Part shown: positions 41,837 through 52,045 of the stretch, piece by piece
Numbering within the stretch: the stretch's first letter is position 1
Layout: every line of letters starts with the position of its first letter
Made by a program: the position numbers and the translations under genes
Notes under the pieces: model-generated
Database searches by the model: none
Told to the model about the DNA's origin: nothing
Seen by the model: the letters and a program-made list of their open reading frames with translations, nothing else
NCBI GenBank assembly: GCA_003615045.1
Contig: ML014113.1
Location: forward strand, 124,001-188,000
DNA: 64,000 bases
Reading direction: 5' to 3'
Source of the DNA: Caulochytrium protostelioides
Lineage: Eukaryota > Chytridiomycota > Caulochytriomycetes > Caulochytriales > Caulochytriaceae

Positions 41837-43260
41837 GGCGCGGAAGCAGCGGCGCCGCGGTCCCGTCGTCCGATAGTCCCGCAAGCAGCGAGCGGTCTCT
41901 CACGAGCACGGACGGTGTCCGGCTGCGATCCTCAGCAGCAGCCCGGCTCGGCTCAGCTCGGCTCAGCTCAGCTCAGCTCGAATCGGCGGTGGTCCTGCGA
42001 TGAGGCCGGCAAGGTCGTAGGTGGGGAGAAGGCGGCAGTCCCCGGCGGATGCGACCTAGTAAACTCCGGACGAGGTGGTGGGTGGGCCCCGCAGGTCTCG
42101 AGCAGCAGCCACGCGACGAGCAGGCGGTCGTTTCTCTCGCCGAGAGCTGCCTGGTCTCGCTCCCGCCCCGACTCGTCACCACGCGCTGGTGCCCGCGGGC
42201 GTTTTCCCTTCCTTTTTTGTTGACTCGACGGCGATGGTCGTGGTCGTGGTCGGCGTCGGGGTCATCCTAGTCCGCGCCACGCTTCCGACATGCCAGCACC
42301 GGCACCGACATCGCCCGCCGCGGACCCTCGGGACCGCAGCGGCTCGCTGGTCGCACGCGCCAACCCGCCGCGCTAACCCGGCCGCCGGCGGCTCGTGTTC
42401 GCCGTGGCGAGCGTCCATGCACACCCGCGCCGCTCTCGCGTTCTGGTCGCCCGTCCGGGTTCAGGGTGCCACGGCGTCCTGGTCCCGCCGTGATGCGACG
42501 CCTCGGCCTCGGCGTCTCGCCCGCCGCCGGCCCCCATGCGACTCGCGCCCGCCGCCGCCGCCGCAGGCCGCCGCCGCCGCCGCCGCCGGCCGCCGCCGCC
42601 GCAGGCCGCCCGCCGCCCGGCGCTTGAGCGGCTGGGCAGGCGCGGTCGTGGCGCTGGCGGCCAATCTCCGCCGCCGACCTCAACTCAGCCCCCTGGCAAC
42701 GGCGACGACCCTCGCAACGGCGGCAGCGGTGGAGAGCGCAAGCAGCCAATGATCAGCAGACGGCCACCACCGTCCATCCCAACCCGCTCGGCGCGCCAAT
42801 CGCAAGGCGGAGATACACCGCAGCGCTGGGCGTGAGGCGAGTCGGCCGACGCTCGGCACAGCGGGGCCACGCGGGCGATCGCGAACCCAGCGATGCGGTC
42901 GACGAGACTCGTGATAACTGCCGATCCCCGAGGCCCGGAGGAGCACCACACGAGATCGCACGACCATGTCCCACATAGCGTGTCGTCGCATCGGTCATGA
43001 TCGGCGGTGACTTGGGATGGGGTCACTGTGCACCCCTCGCACGCTCTTCGAAAAGGACGAATGCCTCTCCTGAATGAGCTCTAGGCGCGATCGTCATGAA
43101 CACACGATGATATGAAATGCGGATGGTGTGTTCATGATAAGATTTCAATGTTTCATAAAACCGCGTTTCATCGGTTCTTCCGCTTTGCTGAGTCGCTGCC
43201 TTGCCTCGCCGCTCAAGAGCTTGTTGCATCGGCCATCAGCCATCAGTAATCATACCCATC
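41837..43260. other. divergent intergenic region between mS38 and EVG1
   Basis: 1.4 kb holding the promoters of both genes. The pentamer repeat GGCTC/AGCTC lies at 41,943-41,982, and a GCC-rich stretch at about 42,540-42,620. Open frames are Arg/Pro-rich shadows. No TATA box was identified. Confidence 0.5.
41943..41982 (+). repeat. pentamer microsatellite (GGCTC/AGCTC)n
   Basis: About eight units alternating between GGCTC and AGCTC, in the flank just upstream of the mS38 start on the opposite strand. Confidence 0.9.
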
Positions 43261-44144
43261 ATGCGCCGCCAGGCTCTGCCACCGGGTGCGTCCGCCTCGC
43301 GGCGCGGGCCGCCGCCACCGCCAGGATCGAGCAAGCACCTCTCGCCCGACGTGCAACACCTGCTCAAGTCCATGATGCGGTCCAGCCAGCTGTCGCACCG
43401 CCAGTGCGCCACGCTCGAGGCCCTCGTCCAGCAGCCCGAGCTCGCGACGCGGCATGCCGCCGGCTACCGCACCGCCGCGGCGCTCCCGCCCGTCGCCATG
43501 GCCGCCGCAAGCGCCGCCGAGACCCAGGCCCGCCTGCGCTTGCCGCCGACCATGCTGCGCCGCCAGCGGTGGCAGATGAACCCTGAGGAGTTTGAGCGCG
43601 AGCAGTATGTCGGCACCTCGCGACGCGGTAAGTCTCCGAAACACAACGGCCAGCGACAAGCTAATCAGAGGCCCTGGTTGAAGAGGCCATGTCCGTTGAG
43701 GCGAGCTGCTGCGGCAACAAACGGACCTGACAGACTCACTCTTGGTGGCACGATGCGTCCTGGTATCATATATGGGGTGGGATGTGCACTATTCGGGTTG
43801 TGATGTGCGATTCGTCCGATGCAGTCGATCGCGATGAGACGAAGCGCAAGCTTCAGACCTGGATGGCCAACAGTGGCGTCGATGGCCCGTCGCCCGAGGC
43901 CGTGGCCGCCGCCGAACGCCGCGCCGCGCTGGATGCCAAGCGGGCTCAGGAGGCGAGCGAGAGCGAGTTCGAAGTCGTGCTCGGCGAAGTCCGCGAACGC
44001 CGCGCGTGGCTCAGCACGATGGCGCCGCACGGTCGGACGGCTGCCACGCAGCGCGTCGAGCAGGAGATTGAGGAGCGCATGCGCCATCTTGAAGCGCTCG
44101 ACGCGGCCGGCTTGCGCCACGCGCGACCGGGCGACCTGTCCTAG
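43261..44144 (+). CDS. UPF0193/EVG1 (C22orf23-type) protein, two exons
   Basis: Two exons, 43,261-43,627 and 43,825-44,144, joined by a 197-base phase-1 intron (donor GTAAGT at 43,628, acceptor GCAG ending at 43,824), give 228 residues and a length divisible by three. The N-terminal half carries LLKSMMRSSQLSHRQ and a Pro-rich region with LPPTMLRRQRW. After the junction (SRRVDRDETKRKLQ) comes a coiled coil with EFEVVLGEVRERRAWLSTM and EIEERMRHLEALD. This order matches the UPF0193 (EVG1) family, including human C22orf23 (217 residues). The family is largely confined to organisms with cilia or flagella and its role is poorly known. The spliced length agrees with the human protein. A canonical AATAAA lies 17 bases after the stop. 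Confidence 0.85.
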
Positions 44145-44195
44145 ATCGAAACGAACTGTAAATAAACAGCCGTAAGAAATCGAAATCGCCGTCAC
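44145..44195 (+). terminator. poly(A) signal region between convergent EVG1 and DPH7
   Basis: Only 51 bases separate the two stop codons. AATAAA at 44,161-44,166 on the plus strand serves EVG1. The 3-prime UTRs of the two genes must overlap. Confidence 0.65.
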
Positions 44196-45815
44196 TCACG
44201 TCTCGTGCGGCGGCGCGGCCGTGTCAGTCGGATGCGTCCACAATCGGAACTCATGGTCATAGAAACTGCACGTCCCCAGCACGGAGGTCGTGGCCGGCAC
44301 GGTCGTGGCCGTCGGTGTGGTCGCGCGTTGATCCGATGGCGACCGGAAGCAGAGGGGAAGCGGATGGGCGCCACGGTACCAGTCGCCGCCATACGCCAGC
44401 GAGCTGTGCGCCGTGTGATGCTGCACGCTGCTAAGGTCGCTGGTGGTAGCATCGTACACGAGCACGTGGTTGCCGTTGTGCATGCAGCACGCGAGCAAGC
44501 GGTCCGGATCGGTAGGGTGCCACTTCAGACGCCACACGCCGCCACCGGTCTGGAACGTCGTCAGGGGGGCCCGCAGCGACCGCGGATCCCAGAGCCCAAC
44601 GACCTCATCGTAAGAGCCGACGGCCAGCAGATTCGGGCGGGTCGGATGGGATTGCATGGCGGTCACGCCCATACTGTGGTAGCGGCTCGAGCGCAGCTTG
44701 GCACTCGCCGCCATGGTCACCACGCCCGGCGATCGCGTATCCCACACGTTCCAGCGGCAATCATCGCCGCCCGAGTACATGACCGTCGGCTGAAAGGCAT
44801 CCCAGGCGACGATCCAGGCTTCGTAGCCGTGCGCCTCCGGCACCGTCCAGTATCGGTGCAGACGGGCCGTGTCCGGACGGAAGGCCCACGCGGCCACACT
44901 ACCGTTGTTATGACTCGTCGCCAAACGGGGCATGGGCGGGCCATGGCTCGCGGTCAGCTGGGCAAACTGGGCCGTCAGCCGTGTCATGACCGCGTCTTCG
45001 TCATCATCACTGTCACTGCGGTCGCCCGCTGCACCGTCAAGATCATCAGGATCAGGAACGGTATGATCCGCCGCAGACCAAGGCAGCCGCGACCAGTCGA
45101 GCGAGAGCGTCAGCGCGTCCTCATCCGGCCAGACGACGGAATCCAGCAAGCGCAGGAGGGACGGAGGCTGGGTGGAGGCGGTGGCAGGGACAGCATCACG
45201 CTTCGATGGTGACGGCGTGCACGTAGCGACATCGTTGGCCACGTCGTACACTTTGATTTCGCCACGCGCCGTTCCTAGCGCGAACAAAGCACGACCACGG
45301 CTCTCTTTGGCGGTTACTTTCGAAGCCGGCGTGGTCTGCGTCGTCGCGTAAAGGGCATCAGATGACGACTCGGGCACATGGAAATGGGACAGGAGCCACT
45401 TGATGTCCAGGATTGCCGCCATCTCGTGACTCTCAATACATGCCGCATCTAATTTGAACGCCGACGCCGATGCCAACGCCTCTGCATCATTCGCGCTGGC
45501 GGAAGCTTCCGCGTCGGCCGTCGCTAGAGCTTGCACGTGCATGGCTATTAGCTTGCCCTTGCGGTTCGTTTTGACCTTGGCGGGCCCCGCCAAGTCGGCG
45601 TCAGAGTCGTCATCGTTCGCGTTGTCTAGATCGCTCGCGGAACTCTCGTGCTGGGAGGATGCTTCCTTCGCACGGGAGTCCGTGTCGGGCGTTTGATCCG
45701 ACGAGGCCGGCGCGATGACTTGGTAGGTGCCGATGAGGGCGAGGCCCGTGTGAGGCTCGAACGGACAGAATTCGACGCTATCAGCGCTATACTCGGTATC
45801 GTACAGATACGTCAT
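44196..45815 (-). CDS. DPH7: diphthine methyltransferase DPH7 (WD40 protein)
   Basis: A 539-residue single-exon WD40 protein starting MTYLYDTEYSADSVEFCPFE, the signature start of the DPH7/Rrt2/WDR85 family. Blades follow with MAAILDIKWLLSHFHVPESS, RPNLLAVGSYDEVVGLWDPR and GGGVWRLKWHPTDPDRLLAC, ending DHEFRLWTHP. The GSYDE and GGGVWRLKWHP pieces are characteristic. DPH7 demethylates methylated diphthine, the penultimate step of diphthamide synthesis on eEF2, in the cytosol. Two acidic Ser/Asp/Ala-rich inserts (about residues 35-110 and 255-280) enlarge the protein relative to yeast Rrt2 (387 residues). The start is the first ATG. Confidence 0.9.
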   Translation of the reverse strand: MTYLYDTEYSADSVEFCPFEPHTGLALIGTYQVIAPASSDQTPDTDSRAKEASSQHESSASDLDNANDDDSDADLAGPAKVKTNRKGKLIAMHVQALATADAEASASANDAEALASASAFKLDAACIESHEMAAILDIKWLLSHFHVPESSSDALYATTQTTPASKVTAKESRGRALFALGTARGEIKVYDVANDVATCTPSPSKRDAVPATASTQPPSLLRLLDSVVWPDEDALTLSLDWSRLPWSAADHTVPDPDDLDGAAGDRSDSDDDEDAVMTRLTAQFAQLTASHGPPMPRLATSHNNGSVAAWAFRPDTARLHRYWTVPEAHGYEAWIVAWDAFQPTVMYSGGDDCRWNVWDTRSPGVVTMAASAKLRSSRYHSMGVTAMQSHPTRPNLLAVGSYDEVVGLWDPRSLRAPLTTFQTGGGVWRLKWHPTDPDRLLACCMHNGNHVLVYDATTSDLSSVQHHTAHSSLAYGGDWYRGAHPLPLCFRSPSDQRATTPTATTVPATTSVLGTCSFYDHEFRLWTHPTDTAAPPHET

Positions 45816-47448
45816 GGCGCCAATAGGTTCTGAAAGGAACCTGGAAGAAGGTTCTCATGCGTCGCAACGGCGTGATGAATCGAGATGAATCGAGATGAAT
45901 CGAGACGGGTCGGGTCGGAGTTTGGTCTTCGCGGAAGATCGAGGCAACTTCTCGGTCCAGAGCCCCCCGGTAATGCAAATTTTCTTGGCACCAGCATCCT
46001 CTCCGGCTCGTGGCAACCGACGAAGAAGCATCGCGTTATCATGTCGACCTGGTCCGGCTTACGCTCACCGCAGCTTGCGAAACTACCAGCAGAGCGTGCT
46101 GTCCTGGCCTGGCCTGGCTTGTTTTCCCTCTTTTCACACCTTGTCTCCCCTCCGCAAGGGTCAAGTGGCGAGTTCGTGCGGCTGGGGCAGATCGGCAACC
46201 TTGTTTCGGCGCGAAAAACACCCTGGCTGGCGGACGGTCGCGTTGGGGTGAGCCTGCATGGCAACGCCGAGTCACCGCGCAACCAATGGCGCCTTACCGT
46301 TCGCTGGCGGATGTCTCTATTGTTTCCGTTCTTTGGGTCTTGTGCTTAGACTTCCCGTTTCATTCACTTACCGACGCGAACGACCCCAAGGCAGGCTGAC
46401 CAAGGCCACTTTCGTTGTGCTAACGGCGCCATCGGTCGCGCCCGTTTGCAGGGAAAAAAGAAGATGGACGAAGGAAGACGAAAGAGTGATGTGGATTCTG
46501 GAGCCATTGTCACGGTGATTTTCATGGGGGTATCTTGGGCGGAGCAGGACACACGCGGCGGGCTCGGGACCGCGCCCACTTTGGTCAAGCCCCCGAAGAA
46601 AGCATGCGGGTCACGCTTTGGTTCGGGCGGGTTGGCCACGTCGACAGCGACGGGATTGGCCGGGGGCGCGCCAGGCTCGGCCGGGTCGATCCAAGCATTG
46701 CGGAGCATCGTGCTGAAGGCGACGTGTGTCGACAGCGTTCGGTGCGGAAGGAAGGAACGGCCGAAGGAAGGCCCAGCTGAGGGGGCCAATGAAAGTACAT
46801 GGGCACGCGGACGGCTGGACGCAGCAGCAGCAGCAACAAAGACGGGCCGCGATGTTGTGGCAGACGTCGGCCCGCGCTGCAATATATATGTCGAGTCTTT
46901 ATGATGGCACTCTCGGTATCGATGCAAGCGCGTTCCCCGGCCCCGTCGCTGTTGTAACCTGACCGGATCGGTGGGGGGTTGCTGTGGCGTCTTCAGTGTC
47001 CACGTGGCGCCCCAATCAAGCCTCTCCGCTCGATCACGGATCACTCTAGACAGATTCGACCATCTTGCCTCTCTTGATCAGTCAGCGCAGACGCGTCTTC
47101 ATTTAAGCTGATACGCCTCCGCCGTTGAACATCACCCTGGCCGGCGTCAACTTCGTACAGAGGCTTGGTGCTGCGGTCGGCCACCTCGCACCTGTTGCCC
47201 GAGCCGCCTGGCATACTTCTGCTCGCGCCGCTGCCTCAGCCGCCGACCGCCTCTCCGCTGCCACGGACATTCCCGCCGGGCCCTCACCTGGTTCAGCGCG
47301 AACGGCCACCACCACCGCACGCTCTGCTGCGACGCGTCTCGCCGCATCTGCGCGTCGCTCGATTTTGCGGAAATCCAAGCCGCCCAGTGATTTGAGCGCA
47401 TTTACTGCCGCTGCTGACGCATCCAAAGGACGTTCATTTCAATCCCCC
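45816..47448. other. intergenic region; possible unresolved small gene on the minus strand
   Basis: No confirmed gene. On the minus strand a TATATAT element (46,881-46,888) lies about 170 bases before an ATG near 46,711. That ATG opens MLRNAWIDPAEPGAPPANPV followed by about 60 residues with no recognised domain, and GTAAGT splice-donor-like sequence occurs near 46,370. This could be the first exon of an unrecognised gene. A 10-base repeat (TGAATCGAGA, three units) lies at about 45,884-45,913. From 47,107 the plus-strand frame of the lipase gene is open without an ATG. Confidence 0.3.
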
Positions 47449-48906
47449 ATGGACGTCCTGTTCGCGCCGGACCCGGCGCCCCTGCCGCGGTACCGCTCTT
47501 GGTTCAAATGGAGCCGTTCTTCTCCAGCGGCCGTCCGCGCCGCGGAGCACCAGCTCCTCTTCCGGCTGGCTATGTTCCGCGGTGTTCCGGACGCCAACAA
47601 GCCGACCTACGAAGCCAGTGATACCGACGCGAATGCGCCGGTTCTCGGGGCCCCGGACGCGGCCACCAAGACAGCCGCGGACGCGAGCGACGCCGACCTG
47701 ATTGCGCGCGTCGGACTCGTTGATATCGGCGAGGGCCGCGCCATCAACACGCTCGTGATCGACCGGCTGCCGGAGGGAGCGTCGCTGCCCACGCCGCAGG
47801 AAGCTATTGTTCACACGGTGCCCGGCACGCCGCCGGTGGCCGGCGAAGAACGGCGCCCGTCCATCACGATCGAAGAAGAGCGCGGCGCGAACGGCGACGA
47901 CGTCGCCGTGTGCGGCTCCCGCTTCCAGGACGTGGCCGCTGCCCCCGGGTCGGCGTCCGTCGCGGCGTCGACGCCGCCCAAGCGCGTGCTGGTTCTGGCA
48001 CACGGGTACGGCGCCGGTTTGGGTTTCTTTTACCGCTGCCTGCGGGCGCTGGGCGAGCAAGCAGGCTGGCGCGTGTTCGCCATCGACTGGCTCGGCATGG
48101 CCGGGTCCTCGCGCACGCCGCTCCCGTCGCTGGGCAAGGACACCGCGTGCGAGTCGGAGGAATCGCTGGACGCGACGGAAGCGTACTACGTGGACAGTCT
48201 GGAAGCGTGGCGCGAGCGCGTCGGCGTGGAGCGCATGACGCTGCTCGGGCACAGCTTCGGCGGGTACCTGGCGCACCGCTATGCGCTCAAGTACCCGCAG
48301 CGCGTCGACCACCTGATCCTGGCCTCGCCGGCCGGCGTCCCCGAATCGCCGCCGAAGGAAGTGCTGGACGCGATGGGCGCCGAACGGCCGTGGTTGTTCA
48401 GCGTGTTCACCCGGCTCTGGCTGGCGGGTGTCACGCCGCAGTCGCTGATCCGGTGGGCGGGGCCGTGGGGCGGGCACCTGACGCGCGTATACACGCGCCG
48501 CCGATTCCCGCTGATGGCGGTGGACGAGCTCACCGTGTTCGAGGACTACCTGAGCGCCATCTCGGCGGGCCGCGGCGCGGGGGAGTTCGGCTTCATGCGG
48601 CTCTTCCAACCCGGCGTGTTTGCGAAGCGTCCGATCGTGCGGACGTTTGCCCGACTCACGATGCCGACCACGTTCATCTACGGCACGGAGGACTGGATGG
48701 ACTGGCGCGCGGCCGCGGACCATCTGGACCGCTTTTCGGCGCGGAGCCAGGTCATGATGGTCGACAAGGCGGGCCACCACCTCTACATGGACAACCCCGA
48801 GGCGTTCAGCGCCGCCATCATCAGCGTGATGCGCCGCCCCGAGAGTTGCGACAAGCCCTTCCTGCAGACGCATGAGGAGGTAGAGATCGTCAAGGAAGTG
48901 AACTAG
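47449..48906 (+). CDS. alpha/beta hydrolase, Cld1/ABHD4-ABHD5 family
   Basis: 485 residues from the first ATG (47,449). Motifs: VLVLAHGYGAGLGFFYRCL, FAIDWLGMAGSSRTPLPS, the nucleophile elbow GHSFGGY with Ser269, SPAGVPESPP, a FIYGTEDWMDW acid region, and H443-X4-D448 (HHLYMD), the HX4D motif of the ABHD4/5 group. Yeast Cld1 is a mitochondrial cardiolipin-specific phospholipase; ABHD5/CGI-58 relatives act on lysophospholipids or activate lipases. The frame is open upstream from 47,107 to the ATG (114 codons), reading Ala/Ser/Arg-rich like a mitochondrial presequence. Either the true start lies in an unseen upstream exon, or the open frame is chance in GC-rich DNA. An acceptor-like TTTAAG ends at 47,107. 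Convergent with RPN3. Confidence 0.85.
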   Translation: MDVLFAPDPAPLPRYRSWFKWSRSSPAAVRAAEHQLLFRLAMFRGVPDANKPTYEASDTDANAPVLGAPDAATKTAADASDADLIARVGLVDIGEGRAINTLVIDRLPEGASLPTPQEAIVHTVPGTPPVAGEERRPSITIEEERGANGDDVAVCGSRFQDVAAAPGSASVAASTPPKRVLVLAHGYGAGLGFFYRCLRALGEQAGWRVFAIDWLGMAGSSRTPLPSLGKDTACESEESLDATEAYYVDSLEAWRERVGVERMTLLGHSFGGYLAHRYALKYPQRVDHLILASPAGVPESPPKEVLDAMGAERPWLFSVFTRLWLAGVTPQSLIRWAGPWGGHLTRVYTRRRFPLMAVDELTVFEDYLSAISAGRGAGEFGFMRLFQPGVFAKRPIVRTFARLTMPTTFIYGTEDWMDWRAAADHLDRFSARSQVMMVDKAGHHLYMDNPEAFSAAIISVMRRPESCDKPFLQTHEEVEIVKEVN

Positions 48907-49063
48907 TATACGCCGACTCAACCGATGTTGAGGCGCTTATATATATTGGATAGGATCAAGGCGAAGCGACAGGACACACCTCCGACCACCGCTCGTGAAT
49001 GCCGCATGGGAAACCACAGAGATGGCATTGCCGCCGCGTGGGTGATTGGAGCGATCTCACGGA
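48907..49063. terminator. shared 3-prime end region of lipase and RPN3
   Basis: 157 bases between convergent stop codons. It contains an AT-rich stretch (TTATATATATTGGA near 48,938-48,950), the only such stretch here, and is presumably used for 3-prime-end formation on both strands. Confidence 0.45.
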
Positions 49064-50833
49064 TCAGAGCTCGTCGTCGTCCATCAAGTCACCCTCAATG
49101 ATCTCGCTGACGAGCTTGCGCTCTTCTTCGCGGAGCGCGTCAGCGTTCTCGAGCTCCTTGCGGTGGGCGTCGACCTCGAAGCGCATGGCCTTGACGCTCG
49201 CGTTGTGGAGCTGGAGACAGAAGGCGATGCGCTGGTGGAACGCGTCCTGGGGCTCGCTCGTGGCATAGACGTCGACGACCTCGCGGGTGCGCACGGTGCC
49301 CGCGGCGTGGTCGATCACGGCGTCAATCACACCGTCTCGGATCGCCTTGGCGACAATGAACTCGGCGTCCTCCTCGGAGTCGAGCTGGAGGCAGACTGCG
49401 AGGTCGCGCAGCGCGATGCGCGAGTAGGACGTCGTCAGGCGGCGGAGGCCCGTCTTGATGACGTTGTGGCGCAGTCGCAGGATGAGGGTGGTGGTCGCGT
49501 CGGCGCGGAACGCGGCGGCGTGGGTTTGCAGCGCCGCGGAGAAAGCGTGGAGGTCGCCGGCGCGGACGGCGCGCGTCAGGGCGAGGTAGGGCGCGAGGGC
49601 GACAGCGAGATGCGGCTCGCGGAAGAGGCTGCGCGCGGGCACCTCGCCCATCAGCAGCTGGACGAGGATCGAGAGCTTCTGGGCGGCTTGGAGGAAGCCG
49701 CGGGTGGCGCGCGTCTGCGGGGCCTTGTGGATGGCCTGGAGCAGATGGCCGTGGGACGCGGTATACTCGAGCTGGAGCGCCTTGATGCGGCCGAGGTAAT
49801 ACAGGTAGCGTGCGGCCTGCTGGTTGCTGGCGGACTCGGGGAAGGTGGTCTTGGAGACGAGCTTGTCGGCCTGGTCGATGAGGCGGTGCTGGAGGTAGTC
49901 GCGGAGCAGCAGGTTGAGCACGGTGGCCTGGATGGCGTCGTCGTTGCGGAGCGCGGCGACGCGGTGCGCGTTCAGCAGCAGGGGGCGAATCTCGGGGAGG
50001 CGGTTCTGCAGCTCGTGGAAACGCGCAAAGTAGAAGTAGTGGCGCGACGCGAGGTAGTCGAGGGTGCGGCGGTTGGACTGCTGGATGCGTTCGATCAGGA
50101 GCGTGCTCAGCGCCATGCCCTCGGCATAAGCCTTCTTGTCGTGGAGGTACATGACGAGCAGCAGCGCGAGGAAAGCGCCGACCTCGATCTGCGACTGCAC
50201 GTCTGCATGGCCCGCGGCCAGCGCGTCGGTGCCCTCGGCCTTGTTGGGCCCCGCCGCCGTATCAACGTCCATCGCCGTCGTGGCGGGCGCCGGCGCCGCG
50301 GCGGCCGGCGCCTCGAGCTTGGCGAGGTAGGGCAGGCACAAAGGCAGGAACTGCGTCTCGCCCTTAGGAAGGGCCTGCGCGAGCGCGGCCTGGACCAAGC
50401 GCGGGCTGACCTCCGCGCGGAGGTGCGTCACGGCACGCAGGGCGCGAGTCATGTAACGAGCCTCCGAGATCGCCACCGCACGTTCCACGAACTGGACGCC
50501 CGAGCGGATGTCTGGCGATCGTTGGGCATCGGAGTACCAAGGACAAATGGCATTGAATCAACGAAAAAGAACAAAGCATCGGGTGAGATCGGAACGTTTC
50601 ATGCCACCCGGACGGGACAGATCGAGGCGGGGCCATCGCCCGTGATCGCACAAGGTCGTCTGTCGTCAGGCGAATGACTTACCAGCGAGCAACGCATTGA
50701 ACTGCTCCTGCGGGTCGACCGGCTTAGCGGGCTTCGCTTCGGCGGCTGACTTGGCAGCGGGCGCCGGGTCCACGGCCATGGCGTCCGTGGGCTTCTGGCC
50801 GCTGGGAGCGGCCGACGACGATGAACCGGCCAT
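49064..50833 (-). CDS. RPN3: 26S proteasome regulatory subunit Rpn3 (PSMD3), two exons
   Basis: Exon 1 50,833-50,683 (MAGSSSSAAPSGQKPTDAMA to QFNALLA) and exon 2 50,511-49,064 are joined by a 171-base phase-1 intron (donor GTAAGT, acceptor GCCAG). The junction reads ALLADIRSGVQFVERAVAIS. The result is 532 residues, close to human PSMD3 (534), which supports the splice model. Helical TPR-like repeats cover the body (HYFYFARFHELQNRLPEIRP, YYLGRIKALQLEYTASHGHL). A PCI domain lies in the last third (YSRIALRDLAVCLQLDSEED, then FIVAKAIRDGVIDAVIDHAA), with an acidic C-terminus ending DLMDDDEL. Rpn3 is a lid subunit of the 19S particle. The 5-prime flank holds 10- and 12-base tandem repeats. Confidence 0.95.
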
Positions 50834-50837
50834 CGTG

Positions 50838-50899
50838 GTAAACGGGGTAAACGGGGTGATCGAACGAGCAATCGAACGAGCAATCGAACGAGCAATCGG
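50838..50899 (+). repeat. 10-bp and 12-bp tandem repeats at the RPN3 5-prime end
   Basis: Two units of a GGTAAACGGG decamer, followed by three units of AATCGAACGAGC with a partial fourth. They end 5 bases from the RPN3 start codon, so they lie in the mRNA leader or core promoter. Confidence 0.85.
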
Positions 50900-51311
50900 A
50901 GAGAAGCAAGAGACGCGTCGATGCCAGACGGCGAGCAGAAAACAGAGCGCACGCGGGCCGCTGAATTCGGGACGCGATCGTGGTCGGCGGTCGTCGATAT
51001 CCGTCGCAGCGGCGTCGGCGTTGCGCGTTCAACGCGTGGAGACGATCCCGCAGGCCGCGTGCGTCGCTGATCAGCACCAGCCCTCGGATCAGCCTCGCGC
51101 ACCCGCTAGGTCTATCGCATCCACGCATGGAACGCGCTCCACGTGGACGGCGGATCATCGTCTTCCGTGCCACGACGAAGGCAACGCGCTCTGGGCTCGG
51201 CTCGGTCGACGGGCAGATGCTCGGCTCGGGGAATGAGGACGCGTCTCTCCGTGCCGCCAGACGCGTGGCGGCCGAGCCGGCGAGCCCGCGGGTGGCTAGG
51301 CCGGTGGCTGG

Positions 51312-51387
51312 GCTGGCCAGCGAGCTGACGAGCGAGCCGACGAGCGAGCCGACGAGCGAGCTGACGAGCGAGCGAGCGAGCGAGCGA
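51312..51387 (+). repeat. 12-bp tandem repeat passing into a CGAG tetramer run
   Basis: Four imperfect units of GAGCTGACGAGC/GAGCCGACGAGC, then about five CGAG units. Non-coding flank. Confidence 0.85.
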
Positions 51388-51864
51388 GGCGGCGAAAGGT
51401 GGCCAAGGGGAGCCTCTTTCGCCGCGTTGCCGACGGCCGTGGTGCGCCCCTCAACCGGGCCCTGCGCCCGCCAAGCCGGATATCCCCGCGTGCGCGACGG
51501 AGCCCGGGACCTACCGCGGCCAGCAGCCAACGCCAACGCCGCATGCTGGCTGGGCCTGGCAACAACGTGGCACTGGCTGGACGGTAAGGACATCATCCTA
51601 CACCGCCTGGTGCGCCACGCATGTCTCGTCTGGCGGATTCTGGAGACCGCTCAGCTGCCGGTCATCAATGGGGAGTCGGCGGCCCAGATGTGAGCCCGCT
51701 TCATGACCATCGACGCCTCCGGGCTATCTAGAATAGTGAAGGACCTCAAGGTGGTAGCATGCAGCACAACAAACATTGTGGCCATCGCTGGGGAGCATGG
51801 GATGGCCACTCAGGCCGTCAGCAAGCCTGCCAGGCAAAGATCCCCAAGTTGGCCGAGGAATGAT

Positions 51865-52045
51865 TAAACCAAGTACGCCGGTGAACCGCGACCTGTACGC
51901 CGCCCTGAACATTCGACGGGTTGCCGGACCGCTCCTGTCAAGCCTGCCATGAGTCGCATTGCGGAGCAGGGCAGGTTGCAGGATGTGATCGGCATGTTTC
52001 TTCGGTGCTAAGCCCGAATGAGCGAGAACTGCTTCTTTGAGGACG
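51865..52045 (+). pseudogene. Fanzor relic, copy 5 (short RuvC-III end)
   Basis: The frame around 51,880 reads VNRDLYAALNIRR, keeping the RuvC-III aspartate. It is followed by sequence that aligns base for base, with gaps, to the tail of copy 2: GGAGCA...AGGTT.CA, then TCGGCA and CCGAATG.GCG...CTGCTTC. The RuvC-II part is not recognisable upstream and the hairpin at the 3-prime end is mostly lost. It is a short remnant of the same family, on the plus strand. Confidence 0.62.

Larger units (their letters stand above)
50834..51864. other. intergenic, RPN3 promoter side
   Basis: No gene recognised. Just upstream of the RPN3 ATG are GGGGTAAACG-type units (50,838-50,857) and an AATCGAACGAGC 12-mer repeated three times (to 50,899). 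At 51,312-51,387 there is a GACGAGCGAGC-type 12-base repeat passing into a CGAG tetramer run. The open frames here follow these repeats. Confidence 0.5.
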
